A DNA stretch of 64,000 nt from Salinibaculum rarum (GTDB lineage Archaea > Halobacteriota > Halobacteria > Halobacteriales > Haloarculaceae), in the NCBI RefSeq assembly GCF_030505615.1, contig NZ_CP129992.1, forward strand, positions 2,232,001 through 2,296,000. The letters run 5' to 3'. Each line of letters begins with the position of its first letter. Positions within the stretch are counted from its first letter, which is position 1. Below, in pieces: positions 47,040 to 55,002 of this stretch. The translations under genes and the position numbers were made by a program. The notes beneath the pieces are model-generated. The model worked only from the letters and a program-made list of their open reading frames with translations. It made no database searches and was not told the origin of the DNA.

Positions 47040-47089
47040 TTCCGGAATATTGCGTGGGAACCCCTATCAGTCTGTTCCCGCGAGGTTAA

Positions 47090-47300
47090 TGAGGGTCGAC
47101 GCGCTAGCGCGACTGCGTGCCTTTAGTCCCCGCCCGAGACCCCACACGGGAGCGATGACCGCGCGGCGAACCCGGGCACGCGACATTCACGGTTCGGAGG
47201 CGCTGACGCGTCTCCCAGCGCATGTGGCAATCGCCGCTCGCGCAACCGGCACTCGCACCGCGAGTGCCCGCCCGGCACGAGGGTTAGCCGGCTGACACGG
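47090..47300. other. GC-rich, structured non-coding stretch
   Basis: Between 47040 and 47427 there is no convincing gene. The stretch has a perfect 12-bp palindrome CGCGCTAGCGCG (47100-47111) and a perfect hairpin GGCACTCGC-ACC-GCGAGTGCC (47248-47268). The only ORF crossing it is basic and Arg-rich, unlike haloarchaeal proteins. It may encode a structured RNA; I could not match it to tRNA, RNase P or SRP RNA. Confidence 0.4.
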
Positions 47301-47326
47301 CACGCCGCCAGGAATGATGCCGGTCG

Positions 47327-47348
47327 TTAGTGTTCCGGGCGTACATTT
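47327..47348. repeat. Palindromic cassette repeat, copy 1 (partial)
   Basis: Carries the core TAGTGTTCCGGGCGTACAT (47328-47346) shared with copies at 48150, 49006 and (two mismatches) 53105, but lacks the upstream CTACTAGTAG palindrome and a complete left hairpin arm. It lies 80 nt before the DUF433 gene. Confidence 0.75.
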
Positions 47349-47427
47349 CACAGACACTATCTGAGAGGGAACTCTCGCCAGCCCAGTCAGCAGTATGTTT
47401 TTGCGGGAGTAGCAGCAACGTGTAGGT

Positions 47428-47721
47428 ATGTCTGAAGGAGAATCCCGGCGGATCGCGCACGAGCTGATGAGCGAGCCCCACATTCATGGCCGCCGGGTCA
47501 GCGTCCGTCAGGTGTACGCCCTGGTCGAAGGACGTGATGAAGACCCCGAGGCTGTTGCCGATCGGTACGATCTCGACGTAGCCGACGTGTACCACGCGCT
47601 GGCTTACTATCACGATCACCCGCGTGAGATGCATACCGTAGAGCAGGGGCGCGAAGGCGCCATGGAAGACTTCCGCGAGTCAATCGATCGTCCCGAAGGG
47701 GTCGATCCGGACGCCGCCTGA
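47428..47721 (+). CDS. DUF433 antitoxin
   Basis: 97 residues. DUF433 winged-helix-like pattern with HIHGRRVSVRQVYALVEGRD (about 18-37) and VADRYDLDVADVYHALAYYH (about 44-63). Such proteins pair with DUF5615 PIN-like toxins, and that gene follows with one intervening nucleotide. It should bind its own promoter and neutralise the toxin. The unit lies between repeat copies 1 and 2. Confidence 0.85.
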   Translation: MSEGESRRIAHELMSEPHIHGRRVSVRQVYALVEGRDEDPEAVADRYDLDVADVYHALAYYHDHPREMHTVEQGREGAMEDFRESIDRPEGVDPDAA

Positions 47722-47722
47722 G

Positions 47723-48067
47723 ATGAGCGGGTGGCGCTTTTTGTTGGATGAGAATATCGACCCGAAGACGGCAACGTATTTGCAGAAGGAAGGACTCCAC
47801 GCTGAGCACGTCCGTGATGCGCTCTGGCAGGGAGCCGATGACGAAGCGGATGTCCTTCCGTATGTCCGAGAACACGAACTGATTATCGTGACGAGTGATG
47901 TGAAAGATTTCGGTGGATTACCACCTGACGCCCACTCAGGTATTGTTCTCCTCTACGATGATACGCTGCCCGCGTACCAGGTTGCGGCTGGCCTTATTTC
48001 AATGACCGACGCGTACCAGAAGCGATATTCGTTTGGTGGGCGTGAAGAACTCGATCCATGGGTTTGA
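47723..48067 (+). CDS. DUF5615 PIN-like toxin
   Basis: 114 residues. PIN-like motifs: FLLDENIDP at the start (acidic residues of the active site), DEADVLPYVREHELIIVTSD, then DVKDFGGLPP, giving the third acidic set. Predicted to be a ribonuclease of the DUF433-DUF5615 toxin-antitoxin type. Its ATG follows the antitoxin stop with a 1-nt gap. The next repeat copy begins about 50 nt downstream. Confidence 0.85.
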   Translation: MSGWRFLLDENIDPKTATYLQKEGLHAEHVRDALWQGADDEADVLPYVREHELIIVTSDVKDFGGLPPDAHSGIVLLYDDTLPAYQVAAGLISMTDAYQKRYSFGGREELDPWV

Positions 48068-48114
48068 ACAGATGTGTTGATTTCGCGTATTTGAGTGCCT
48101 CAAGTCAGTTAATA

Positions 48115-48169
48115 CACTTTCACCAGGCCTACTAGTAGATTTTCGTCCGGTAGTGTTCCGGGCGTACAT
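48115..48169. repeat. Palindromic cassette repeat, copy 2
   Basis: Contains the perfect palindrome CTACTAGTAG (48129-48138), then an imperfect hairpin CGTCCGG-TAGTGTT-CCGGGCG (48144-48164) and TACAT. It separates the DUF433/DUF5615 unit from the Doc unit. Confidence 0.8.
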
Positions 48170-48271
48170 CCTTTCGACAGTATCGGTCATCACCCGAACT
48201 AATGTGTTACTCCGGGAATCGTTCATTCGTAGAGAGAAAACGATAGGGTAGTCGGATGCGAACCTCCGATA

Positions 48272-48760
48272 ATGACCGACTCGTTTTGGTATCCGTCGGT
48301 CGAAGACATCCTCGACATCCACGAGGATATTGTCTCGGAGTATCCCGACACCAGCCCGGGAGTCCAGCGCCGCGGCGACATTGAGTTCGCACTGGAGTAC
48401 GACAGAGAAGGTAGCTTCGGGTCGGTTCCGGAGACGATCCACGAGAAGGCGTTTTACCTGCTTCGGCTTCTCGTCGCTAACCATCCGTTCGTGGACGGAA
48501 ACAAGCGCACCGCACTCAACGTGGTGGTCGTATTCTACCTGCTCAATGGATATCGGTTCGAGTACGATGACGAAATCAGGAAGATACTGAAGCAGTTCGG
48601 AACGGACGAGAGAGCTGTCGATGAGGACGGCGTGCTTGAATATCTTCGAGCACACACGACCGAAGTCGCTCTGAACGAAGTGGTCGAACGATGGCGAGGC
48701 GACCTCGTCGAGTATGGACTTGAACAACTGTCCGACGAATCATCGGACCCGAACGATTAA
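48272..48760 (+). CDS. Doc/Fic-family toxin
   Basis: 162 residues with the Fic motif HPFVDGNKRT (His71 catalytic), in the form with NKR typical of Doc. Doc toxins phosphorylate elongation factor Tu; Fic relatives AMPylate targets. Length and the downstream helix LNVVVVFYLLNGYRF match Doc-type death-on-curing proteins. No Phd-type antitoxin lies upstream; instead a 46-residue ORF follows 25 nt later. Flanked by repeat copies 2 and 3. Confidence 0.85.
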   Translation: MTDSFWYPSVEDILDIHEDIVSEYPDTSPGVQRRGDIEFALEYDREGSFGSVPETIHEKAFYLLRLLVANHPFVDGNKRTALNVVVVFYLLNGYRFEYDDEIRKILKQFGTDERAVDEDGVLEYLRAHTTEVALNEVVERWRGDLVEYGLEQLSDESSDPND

Positions 48761-48785
48761 CCGGATTCGTGGTCAAGAGGTAAAC

Positions 48786-48926
48786 ATGGCGACGGAAGAG
48801 AAGACAGGCGAACGAACACCACTCGACGACGTGATGGATGACATCCGTCGAGAGCTCGTGTTGCGCGTCGCCAAGGCTGATCGGGACGAACACCGCGATA
48901 TCTACGACACCCTCGAAAACGAATAA
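48786..48926 (+). CDS. Small acidic protein, candidate antitoxin for Doc
   Basis: 46 residues starting at ATG 48786. It is very acidic and probably helical (LDDVMDDIRRELVLRVAKAD). No family recognised. Position 25 nt after the Doc toxin and before the next repeat copy makes it the only candidate antitoxin in this cassette. The order toxin then antitoxin is reversed compared with phd-doc. A longer in-frame reading overlaps doc and is less likely. Confidence 0.6.
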   Translation: MATEEKTGERTPLDDVMDDIRRELVLRVAKADRDEHRDIYDTLENE

Positions 48927-48969
48927 CGTTCTCAGGCCCGTCCCTTCTCGGTTCGTAGAAACGCGAGTT

Positions 48970-49058
48970 TCACTTCCGCCGATCCTACTAGTAGTTTCTC
49001 GCCCGGTAGTGTTCCGGGCGTACATTTCAGATATACTATCAGAATTATCTACAAATAA
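48970..49058. repeat. Palindromic cassette repeat, copy 3 (left part, interrupted by IS)
   Basis: Perfect palindrome CTACTAGTAG (48985-48994), perfect hairpin CGCCCGG-TAGTGTT-CCGGGCG (49000-49020), then TACATTT and an AT-rich tail that ends in the IS target duplication CAAATAA (49052-49058). The sequence resumes at 50349 and matches copy 4 again. Confidence 0.8.
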
Positions 49059-50341
49059 CTCGACTCTGCACGTTTATAAACTGCCCTCAGAATGGAGAAA
49101 GAGGTGGTCGATGTCTTCCATCAGTCCATCGAGATCGCGGTCTGGTTGATCGCGCACCCACGAAAACATGTTGTAGATCGTCTCCTTGAGACCGTGTTCG
49201 AGTTGTGATCGGAGCGACGAGGCTTTCGAGACAAGTCGCTCCGAGGCGCTCGGTTCCGGACCAAGCCGAAGAAGGCTGTAGGCCAGCATCTGAAGGTGCC
49301 AGTGACGACTGGCACCGTCAGAATCACGAACCTCGCAGTCTCCTAAGCCAAGATCCTCTTTCGAGTCCTCGAAGAATGTCTCTACTCGCCATCTGTACGA
49401 ATAACTCCGAATAATGTGTGCCGAAGGCGCGTCAATCTTGTTTGTTGCGAGGTACTTGACCGGATTCTCGTCGTCCTCATCGGTAACCTTCTCTGTGATT
49501 ACCAGCCGAACCTCACCTAATTTCGAGATAGGGACTGTCTTAGTCCAGATTTTACGTTTCACCGTCAACTTCTCGCTCTTCCTTGTCGATGCACTCTTCG
49601 AGCGCATCGACGCGTCTCTCTTTGTTCGCGTAGGTCACCTGTCGGTTGCCCCGTAGTGGTCCAATCCAGTCCTTGCCGTGTGATTCGACGTGTTCGATCA
49701 GACCGGAGTCATGAGCAAACCATGCATCGAAGAGGTAGGTGTCCGCAGGCACACCTACCTCTTCTTCTAATTCTGTGATTATCTCTCGTGCGAGGTCGTA
49801 TTTTGTCTCCTGTTCGTCTTCCTCGTCCTCGTCGTCGGCCTTCTCGTACTGGCGAAAAGCAAGTGGATAGGACGTTTTCTCATCGGTATAGAACGCGTAG
49901 ACGAGGTTCTGTCCCCAAACAGGCTCACCCTCAGAGTGATCGTAGAACTCTCCAGCACCGGGAAGAGACTTCCCGGTTCGCTGGATAACTGAATCGTCAA
50001 TAACGATGTAGCCGTCTTGTGACCAGCGTGTCTCTCCGTGTTTTTGCAGTTCCTCTAACCGCTCGTGATTGAGCTGATCCTCATCCCAATCGTATTCAGT
50101 GATGAACTTGTTGAGTGCTCGGTCACTTCCGGCGGGAAGGACCTCTCGTGCAATTCCGGTTACAGTCTTGCTGCGGCCCGCAGCAAGACCTGTCACGTAC
50201 GTTTTGGCGTGAGTCGTTTGATGATATGATAGCGAGTCGAATTCATCCAGCACGTCGGTGCACGAGAGGAAATCCGTAATCGGCAGCATCAGGTTTCAAT
50301 GCTGCCTACACCACGCCCCTACTTAAACGTGCAGAGCCGAG
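49059..50341 (-). mobile_element. IS4-superfamily insertion sequence, 1283 bp
   Basis: The ends carry near-perfect inverted repeats: CTCGACTCTGCACGTTTA (49059-49076) and, on the opposite strand, CTCGGCTCTGCACGTTTA (50324-50341). The element is flanked by identical 7-bp target duplications CAAATAA (49052-49058 and 50342-50348). One transposase gene fills it, with its stop codon inside the left repeat. Insertion split repeat copy 3. Confidence 0.9.
49074..50289 (-). pseudogene. IS4-superfamily transposase, frameshifted
   Basis: Two overlapping reading frames on the minus strand, 50289-49552 (245 residues) and about 49607-49074, together make one transposase of about 400 residues. The first has the catalytic Asp regions (IVIDDSVIQRTGK and LFDAWFAHDSG); the second has YSYRWRVETFFEDSK, which fits the IS4 Y(2)R(3)E(6)K signature exactly. 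The break is near 49573-49580, where one extra base (or two missing) shifts the frame. It could be mutation, sequencing error or a programmed shift. Confidence 0.85.
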
Positions 50342-50348
50342 CAAATAA

Positions 50349-50520
50349 TATAGATGGCTTCAGACACAGTCTCTTGTTGAATGATATTCACTCGTAGTAG
50401 CCTCTCTTTCTCGCTGGATCACGGAAACTGCCGATGACGACCAGCTTGGAATGAGGTCTGCCGGGAGTCCTGGCATCTGTCAGCGTCGGATGGCCGTGTT
50501 GTATACACCGCGCGAATCTT
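50349..50520. repeat. Repeat copy 3, right part
   Basis: About 170 nt with roughly 70-75% identity by eye to 53158-53335 (for example GTAGTAGCC and AAACTGCCGATG in both). On the minus strand both copies contain a short coding relic ending GSF-D-ARK-GYY-stop. 50521-50677 holds nothing recognisable. Confidence 0.65.
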
Positions 50521-50677
50521 GCACGGAATTCTTCCTCGCTTCCAGAGAAGTGAATCGGTCGAAACAGGGCGCGAGTCTTGGATAGAGTCATCCTTCGATT
50601 GCGAGTGGTTGGATTGGTCGATACAGTCCATAGAGAAACCTAGATGCCCCCCGTCCTGTCACGGACACAGGTCAGCC

Positions 50678-50971
50678 CTATAAGCCATAGCGGTCGTGGG
50701 CCTCGTCAATTGGAAGAATTTCGAGTACACGAACCTCTGACTTATCTTCTACTATTGTATAGAAGGCTGTGTACGTCCGGGAGATATGCATCCGGTAGCG
50801 GTCTCGGCGGCCATCAATTGGGAGTTTCTCCTTGTCTCCGCGGCCCCGGCCAGGATACGGATTTGTAGCGAGATAACCCAGTTTCTCTTTGCAAACACGT
50901 ATTGTCTTTTCGTCGGCGGCTTCGAGGAAGGCACGTGCATCGTCGCCCAACAGGACGTCGTATTCAGACAT
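50678..50971 (-). CDS. RelE/ParE-family toxin
   Basis: 97 residues. RelE fold with DDARAFLEAADEKTIRVCKE helix pair, then the basic core GDKEKLPIDGRRDRYRMHIS and TYTAFYTIVEDKSEVRVLEI, matching archaeal RelE. The role is cleavage of mRNA at the ribosome. Its start overlaps the antitoxin gene by 8 nt; an ATG two codons earlier is possible. Transcribed opposite to the other two toxin modules. Confidence 0.88.
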   Translation of the reverse strand: MSEYDVLLGDDARAFLEAADEKTIRVCKEKLGYLATNPYPGRGRGDKEKLPIDGRRDRYRMHISRTYTAFYTIVEDKSEVRVLEILPIDEAHDRYGL

Positions 50972-51158
50972 CTTCAAGAGCTGTCAGATCCTCAGTATCG
51001 GCTGCTTCGACATCTCGGAAGCGATTTTCGAGTTCTTCGCGGCGGCGCTGTCGGGCGAGTTCTTGGAGCAACTCGTCGTAAGTCTGTCCCGGTTCCTTGA
51101 GCTCGTGTAACTCCTTGTGGGTCTTTTCAGTGACTGGAATTCGTTTGTCGGCCGACAT
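50964..51158 (-). CDS. RelB-like antitoxin
   Basis: 64 residues. The N-terminal part (DKRIPVTEKTHKELHELKEP) has a strand-helix pattern like ribbon-helix-helix or related archaeal antitoxins, and the acidic C-terminus (ENRFRDVEAADTEDL) would wrap the RelE partner. The ATG at 51156-51158 gives the usual length; a GTG-type longer start is unlikely. It is the first gene of the pair and precedes relE as is normal. Confidence 0.82.
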   Translation of the reverse strand: MSADKRIPVTEKTHKELHELKEPGQTYDELLQELARQRRREELENRFRDVEAADTEDLTALEDV

Positions 51159-51466
51159 TGTCCTGTCAGTACTTACAGTCCTGGTAGTATTAACAGTGTC
51201 GATGACTACTTTCACATCGCTACCCGGTTTGTATGCACGCGCACTGACCAAGTGGTTCAGTGACGACTAGTTGGAAGAAACCACAATGCTGTGCTGACTT
51301 CACGCTCTGAGTCGGTCACCGCAATTCTGACAGAGGTCAAATAGGTGGCAAAAGAACTACTGTATACAGACCATCGGCTGAACAGGCAGCGTAGTAATCC
51401 ATGTCTTTGAGCAAGGCTAGTCTGAACTGTGTCCTCACCTGTCCGGATTGTCCGAAAACGGCTCCC
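51159..51466. other. Intergenic stretch, nothing recognised
   Basis: 308 nt between the antitoxin start and the end of the MEDS kinase. It holds the antitoxin promoter (GTTAATACT on the minus strand about 30 nt upstream) and otherwise no gene or repeat that I can support. Confidence 0.4.
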
Positions 51467-52867
51467 CTACGAGGGAACCCGGTATAATTCAATCAGTAGT
51501 CGTGCCTCGTCTCCGTTCGAGTCTGGGAACTCGATTGACCCGTGCGCGTTCTCGACGATCCACTTGATTAGCCAGAGGCCAAGCCCGCTCGAATGCTCTA
51601 GTGGGGTCTCCTCACCCTTATCCAACGTATACCGTTCCGCCTCCGGAATTGCCCCTTGATTCCGAATCTCTATCTGGGCCTTATCTTCGCGTGGCGTCGA
51701 GACAGAGACGACAACAGTTGGAGAGTCAGTGTCTTGATGGACAATCCCATTCTCGATGGCTTCACGCACCGCAATGTTGAGATTCTCATCAGCAAGCACG
51801 GTCACGCCGTTGGCACCGGAAAACTGTACGTCAGCAGTCGGATATTCGCCTATCACTTCTTCGACAGCAGTCTTGATTGGGGGGTCAAGGTTCTGTGGCT
51901 CGACAGCAGTATCGCCCGTCATTTGTTGAATGTAACGTGCTTTCTCCGCCATCTCGACGACCGACTCAGCATGCTCGATGGCGGTCGCAAGTTGCTGGTG
52001 ACTCTCGGCGGACAACGACTCCGTCTCGTCCAGCAATTCAAGCGTTCCCTTGACGATGTTGAGGTCGTTGCGGATGTTGTGTCGGAGGACGCGGTTGACG
52101 ATACCTAACCGCTGTTCGCGTTCGTTGATGTCGCGGCGGGCGCTCGTCAGCGAGTACGCTTGCTCCAGCATCAGTTGCGCGTTCAACTCCGGGCTATCGG
52201 TCGAGCGATAATCCTCAGGCCGGATGTAGAATGGGTTCTTGCAGACCTGGTTACGGTAGACGACCTGTTCGTGCGTCCGGAGGGCTTTTGCGGCCGACGT
52301 CCCGTTGAATCGGTCGAGGTCGTATTGGCAGAGTGCAGTGACCGGGAGGTCCGGGCAGGTGGCATCGAAGTCCGCTTCGAAGTCAAGGATGTGGTCGAAT
52401 GACTGCTCGGTGTGGAAACACCACGAATTCTCGCCGGCGAGCCACAACCCATCGTAGCCGTCCTCGACGCTGGCATTGGCTTCGGTTTCAAGTGTCGTAA
52501 TCATCTTGTTAGGGTCGAAACCGGATTCCAGGTAGACCTCTTCGGCGTCTCGAATGACGAGGTCGCCAGCGTCGATGCGTTGCTCGACGTCGATATTGGC
52601 TCTCCGAAGTGCCGATTTGATGTCAGCAGCGGTGTTGACGTCAAGCAGGTAGACACAGCGATGGCCGGACTGGAGGCCTTCAACGAGGAACGCTGTGGTA
52701 GCAGCCAACTGAGATTCGTTCGACCGGTAGAAGAGCGCGAGGTGGCGTGGCAGATTATGAGATCCGAGTTCTGCACGGAGGTCTGCGGCGGTCGCTTGGC
52801 GCGAGGTTTCTGCGGCCAACTGCGCCTCGGGTCGTTCCATCTGTATCGCCCTTTGTGATGAAGCCAT
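51467..52867 (-). CDS. MEDS-domain sensor histidine kinase
   Basis: 466 residues. An N-terminal MEDS domain (about 30-215; HLALFYRSNESQLAATTAFL, GHRCVYLLD, ENSWCFHTEQ, ALCQYDLDRF) is a sensory module first seen in DcmR. A kinase core follows: His in NRVLRHNIRNDLNIVKG (about residue 263), and ATPase motifs ENGIVHQD and SGLGLWLIKW; the G1 box reads RNQGAIPE rather than DxGxG, so ATP binding may be altered. No cognate receiver gene is adjacent. Stand-alone between the RelE pair and the repeat copy 4. Confidence 0.87.
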   Translation of the reverse strand: MASSQRAIQMERPEAQLAAETSRQATAADLRAELGSHNLPRHLALFYRSNESQLAATTAFLVEGLQSGHRCVYLLDVNTAADIKSALRRANIDVEQRIDAGDLVIRDAEEVYLESGFDPNKMITTLETEANASVEDGYDGLWLAGENSWCFHTEQSFDHILDFEADFDATCPDLPVTALCQYDLDRFNGTSAAKALRTHEQVVYRNQVCKNPFYIRPEDYRSTDSPELNAQLMLEQAYSLTSARRDINEREQRLGIVNRVLRHNIRNDLNIVKGTLELLDETESLSAESHQQLATAIEHAESVVEMAEKARYIQQMTGDTAVEPQNLDPPIKTAVEEVIGEYPTADVQFSGANGVTVLADENLNIAVREAIENGIVHQDTDSPTVVVSVSTPREDKAQIEIRNQGAIPEAERYTLDKGEETPLEHSSGLGLWLIKWIVENAHGSIEFPDSNGDEARLLIELYRVPS

Positions 52868-53070
52868 ATGAACTATGCTACTAAGTAACAGGCAATAAGA
52901 AACCGATGGTCTTCTTGATGGCTTTGCAGGTCCATTCCACCGGATGGTTCAGGGATAGATAAGAGAACCAAACTGTCATCCCCTGCTGACTGCACGCTTT
53001 ATATTCAGCACGCCATTCGAATCATCTGCTAGTGTTGTTCAGAAGAGCCCCCTCGAAATATGGCGTTTTT
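52868..53070. other. Intergenic stretch upstream of MEDS kinase
   Basis: About 200 nt without a gene or clear repeat; it should contain the promoter of the minus-strand kinase. Repeat copy 4 starts at its right end. Confidence 0.4.
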
Positions 53071-53335
53071 ACTTTCACTAGGCCTATTAGTAGATGTTCG
53101 CCCGGTAGTATTCCGAGCGTACATTTTAAATATACTATTAGAATTATCTGCAAAGAATATAGATTACTTCAGTCAGAGTCGGTCGTTGAATAAAATTCAC
53201 CCGTAGTAGCCATTCTTTCTCGCCAGATCGCAGAAACTGCCGATGCTGACGAGCCTGGAATGTGGTCTTCCGGAAGCACCTGCACCAGCCAGGTTTGGAT
53301 ATCTGTGCTGCATACATCCCGCGATCTGAGCCACA
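53071..53335. repeat. Palindromic cassette repeat, copy 4 (uninterrupted)
   Basis: Palindrome variant CTATTAGTAG (53084-53093), hairpin CGCCCGG-TAGTATT-CCGAGCG with one mismatch (53099-53119), TACATTTT, then the AT-rich tail and about 180 nt aligning with 50349-50520. It is the uninterrupted version of copy 3 and shows the empty IS target region (GCAAAGAATATAG, 53150-53162). Confidence 0.8.
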
Positions 53336-53463
53336 ATGAAACCACAGTTACAGTTGGTTTAACCGGCAGATACAGTGCTTATGCGTTGGTTCACTACTAT
53401 CTACGTCAATGTCAAAGGTGTCCCGCCACCGGATTTACATGGCTTGAGACGTAGCCACGGTGT

Positions 53464-53793
53464 ATGGTCCTTGACTCTGGAGTCAAGACCCCTGATTCGC
53501 TGCTCCCAAGTCTCACGACAGCAATCGAACGGGCACTCACACTGGAGACATGGGTTTCCAGTTCCCGCGAGCGGGTCACCTCGGAGTCGTTCATCAGTCG
53601 CCGCACGCAGTTTAATTCAGTTGACCGATTCTGTGCGGCTTGTCCGTGTGACGATGATACCACCATGGCCGTCCAACGGCTTTCGGCGGACAAACGAGAC
53701 GCTTTCGTGGCCCAGACAACTGATTTTGAGACGTGGGCGGAGATGAAGCAGAGCGCAGCGGTCGCAGATCTCGTCACGCTTCAAAACGTCTGA
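53464..53793 (+). CDS. Hypothetical protein, weakly supported
   Basis: 109 residues (MVLDSGVKTPDSLLPSLTTA at the start; a CAACPCDDD cluster in the middle; TTDFETWAEMKQSAAVADLV near the end). No family recognised. Codon third positions are only moderately GC-rich, and a competing minus frame exists, so it could be spurious. It ends exactly beside the convergent PiT gene. The cysteine pair might bind metal. Confidence 0.4.
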   Translation: MVLDSGVKTPDSLLPSLTTAIERALTLETWVSSSRERVTSESFISRRTQFNSVDRFCAACPCDDDTTMAVQRLSADKRDAFVAQTTDFETWAEMKQSAAVADLVTLQNV

Positions 53794-55002
53794 CTACCCC
53801 AATCCTGGGAGTTTAGCGAGTGCGTGATAGAGCGCGAAACTGATTACGCCACCGCCGATCATCGAGGCAATCCACGCCCCGACCGTGTATACCGTCTTCG
53901 TGGTTGACACCCCGTCAGATTTCGACGACCCGCCGACCAGTCCGGCTCCGACGATACTGGAAATCATCACCTTGTTGAACGAGATGGGATAGCCGAGCGT
54001 GATTGCGGCCTGAGCGATCAGGAAAGCGGGAATGAACGCGGCGATCGACCGCTTTGGACCGAGTGCGGCGTACTCGCGGGCTACGGCCTGAATGAGACGC
54101 GGCGACCGGAACCAGCCACCGAGGAGAATTCCGAGGCCCCCGAGCGCGAGCAGGTACACCGAAGGGAGACCGAGCGACGATTCAAAAACGGATTCCAGCG
54201 GCCCAGTGGCGAGTCCGACCTGCGACCCGCCGCTGGTGAACACGACGACAAGAGCAAGTCCGACCAGCATCCGGTTGATTCCAGTCGTTACGTCACGCCT
54301 GAGTTGCCAGTAGACCACGGTGACCGTAAGAAGGGCTATCACGACCCCGACGAGTGCGATGCCGGCCTCAGCGAGCCCCGCCGATGCGACGTTAATTTGG
54401 CGGGTGATGACGCCCGCGATCGACCCTTGGTCGCTTTGCGGGGCCGGAAGAAACGACAGTTGAATATTGGCGAGTGCGTAGCCGACGCCGCCTGCGAGCA
54501 GCGGAATACTCAGCGTGTCCGAGACCGTCTCGTCTAGCAACAGCCACGCGAGACCGTACGCGAGGACACCCTCGACGACCGGAATCGCAAACCAGAACCC
54601 CAGAATTTTGGCGTACGTCCCAGCCGCAAAGCCGCCGCCCAACGCGACGCCCGCACCGATTGCCGCTCCAGTCACCGTGAACGCTGAGGGGATGGGGTAG
54701 CCGCGTGAGTTTCCGATGGTGATGAGTGTGGCTGCCGTGAGCAGCGTGGCAGTGGCTGCCAGTGGGGTAATCGTCACGCCAGTCACCAGCCCGTGACCAA
54801 TCGTCTCAGAGATACTGCCGCCCTGCGCAATGGCACCAAGACCGGCGACGAGCCCGACCAGGAGTGCCCCCCGAAGGGTGGACAGCGCGTTCGCTCCGAC
54901 AGCCGGCGCTATCGGGGCGGAGTTGCTGTTTGCCCCGACGGTGAATGACATAAAAAGCGATGCAACGAGCGCGACAGAGACAATTCCGATTATTGAGGAC
55001 AT
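53794..55002 (-). CDS. PiT-family inorganic phosphate transporter
   Basis: 402 residues, about ten to eleven transmembrane helices. The duplicated PiT signature is present: SFTVGANSNSAPIAPAVGAN near the N-terminus and SFNKVMISSIVGAGLVGGSS in the second half. PiT proteins carry phosphate (often metal-phosphate) with H+ or Na+. A second, diverged PiT gene lies at 59805. No PhoU/DUF47 partner gene is nearby. Confidence 0.9.
   Translation of the reverse strand: MSSIIGIVSVALVASLFMSFTVGANSNSAPIAPAVGANALSTLRGALLVGLVAGLGAIAQGGSISETIGHGLVTGVTITPLAATATLLTAATLITIGNSRGYPIPSAFTVTGAAIGAGVALGGGFAAGTYAKILGFWFAIPVVEGVLAYGLAWLLLDETVSDTLSIPLLAGGVGYALANIQLSFLPAPQSDQGSIAGVITRQINVASAGLAEAGIALVGVVIALLTVTVVYWQLRRDVTTGINRMLVGLALVVVFTSGGSQVGLATGPLESVFESSLGLPSVYLLALGGLGILLGGWFRSPRLIQAVAREYAALGPKRSIAAFIPAFLIAQAAITLGYPISFNKVMISSIVGAGLVGGSSKSDGVSTTKTVYTVGAWIASMIGGGVISFALYHALAKLPGLG

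Noticed and set aside
47284-49025. Three minus-strand frames beginning or passing through MYARNT, at each repeat copy
   Set aside because: They arise because the same repeat DNA is translated each time. The frames run antisense through the toxin-antitoxin genes and have no consistent continuation, so they are not a gene family.
47327-53335. A true integron
   Set aside because: No tyrosine integrase is present and the repeats are not demonstrably attC. I keep only the weaker statement that cassettes are repeat-bounded.
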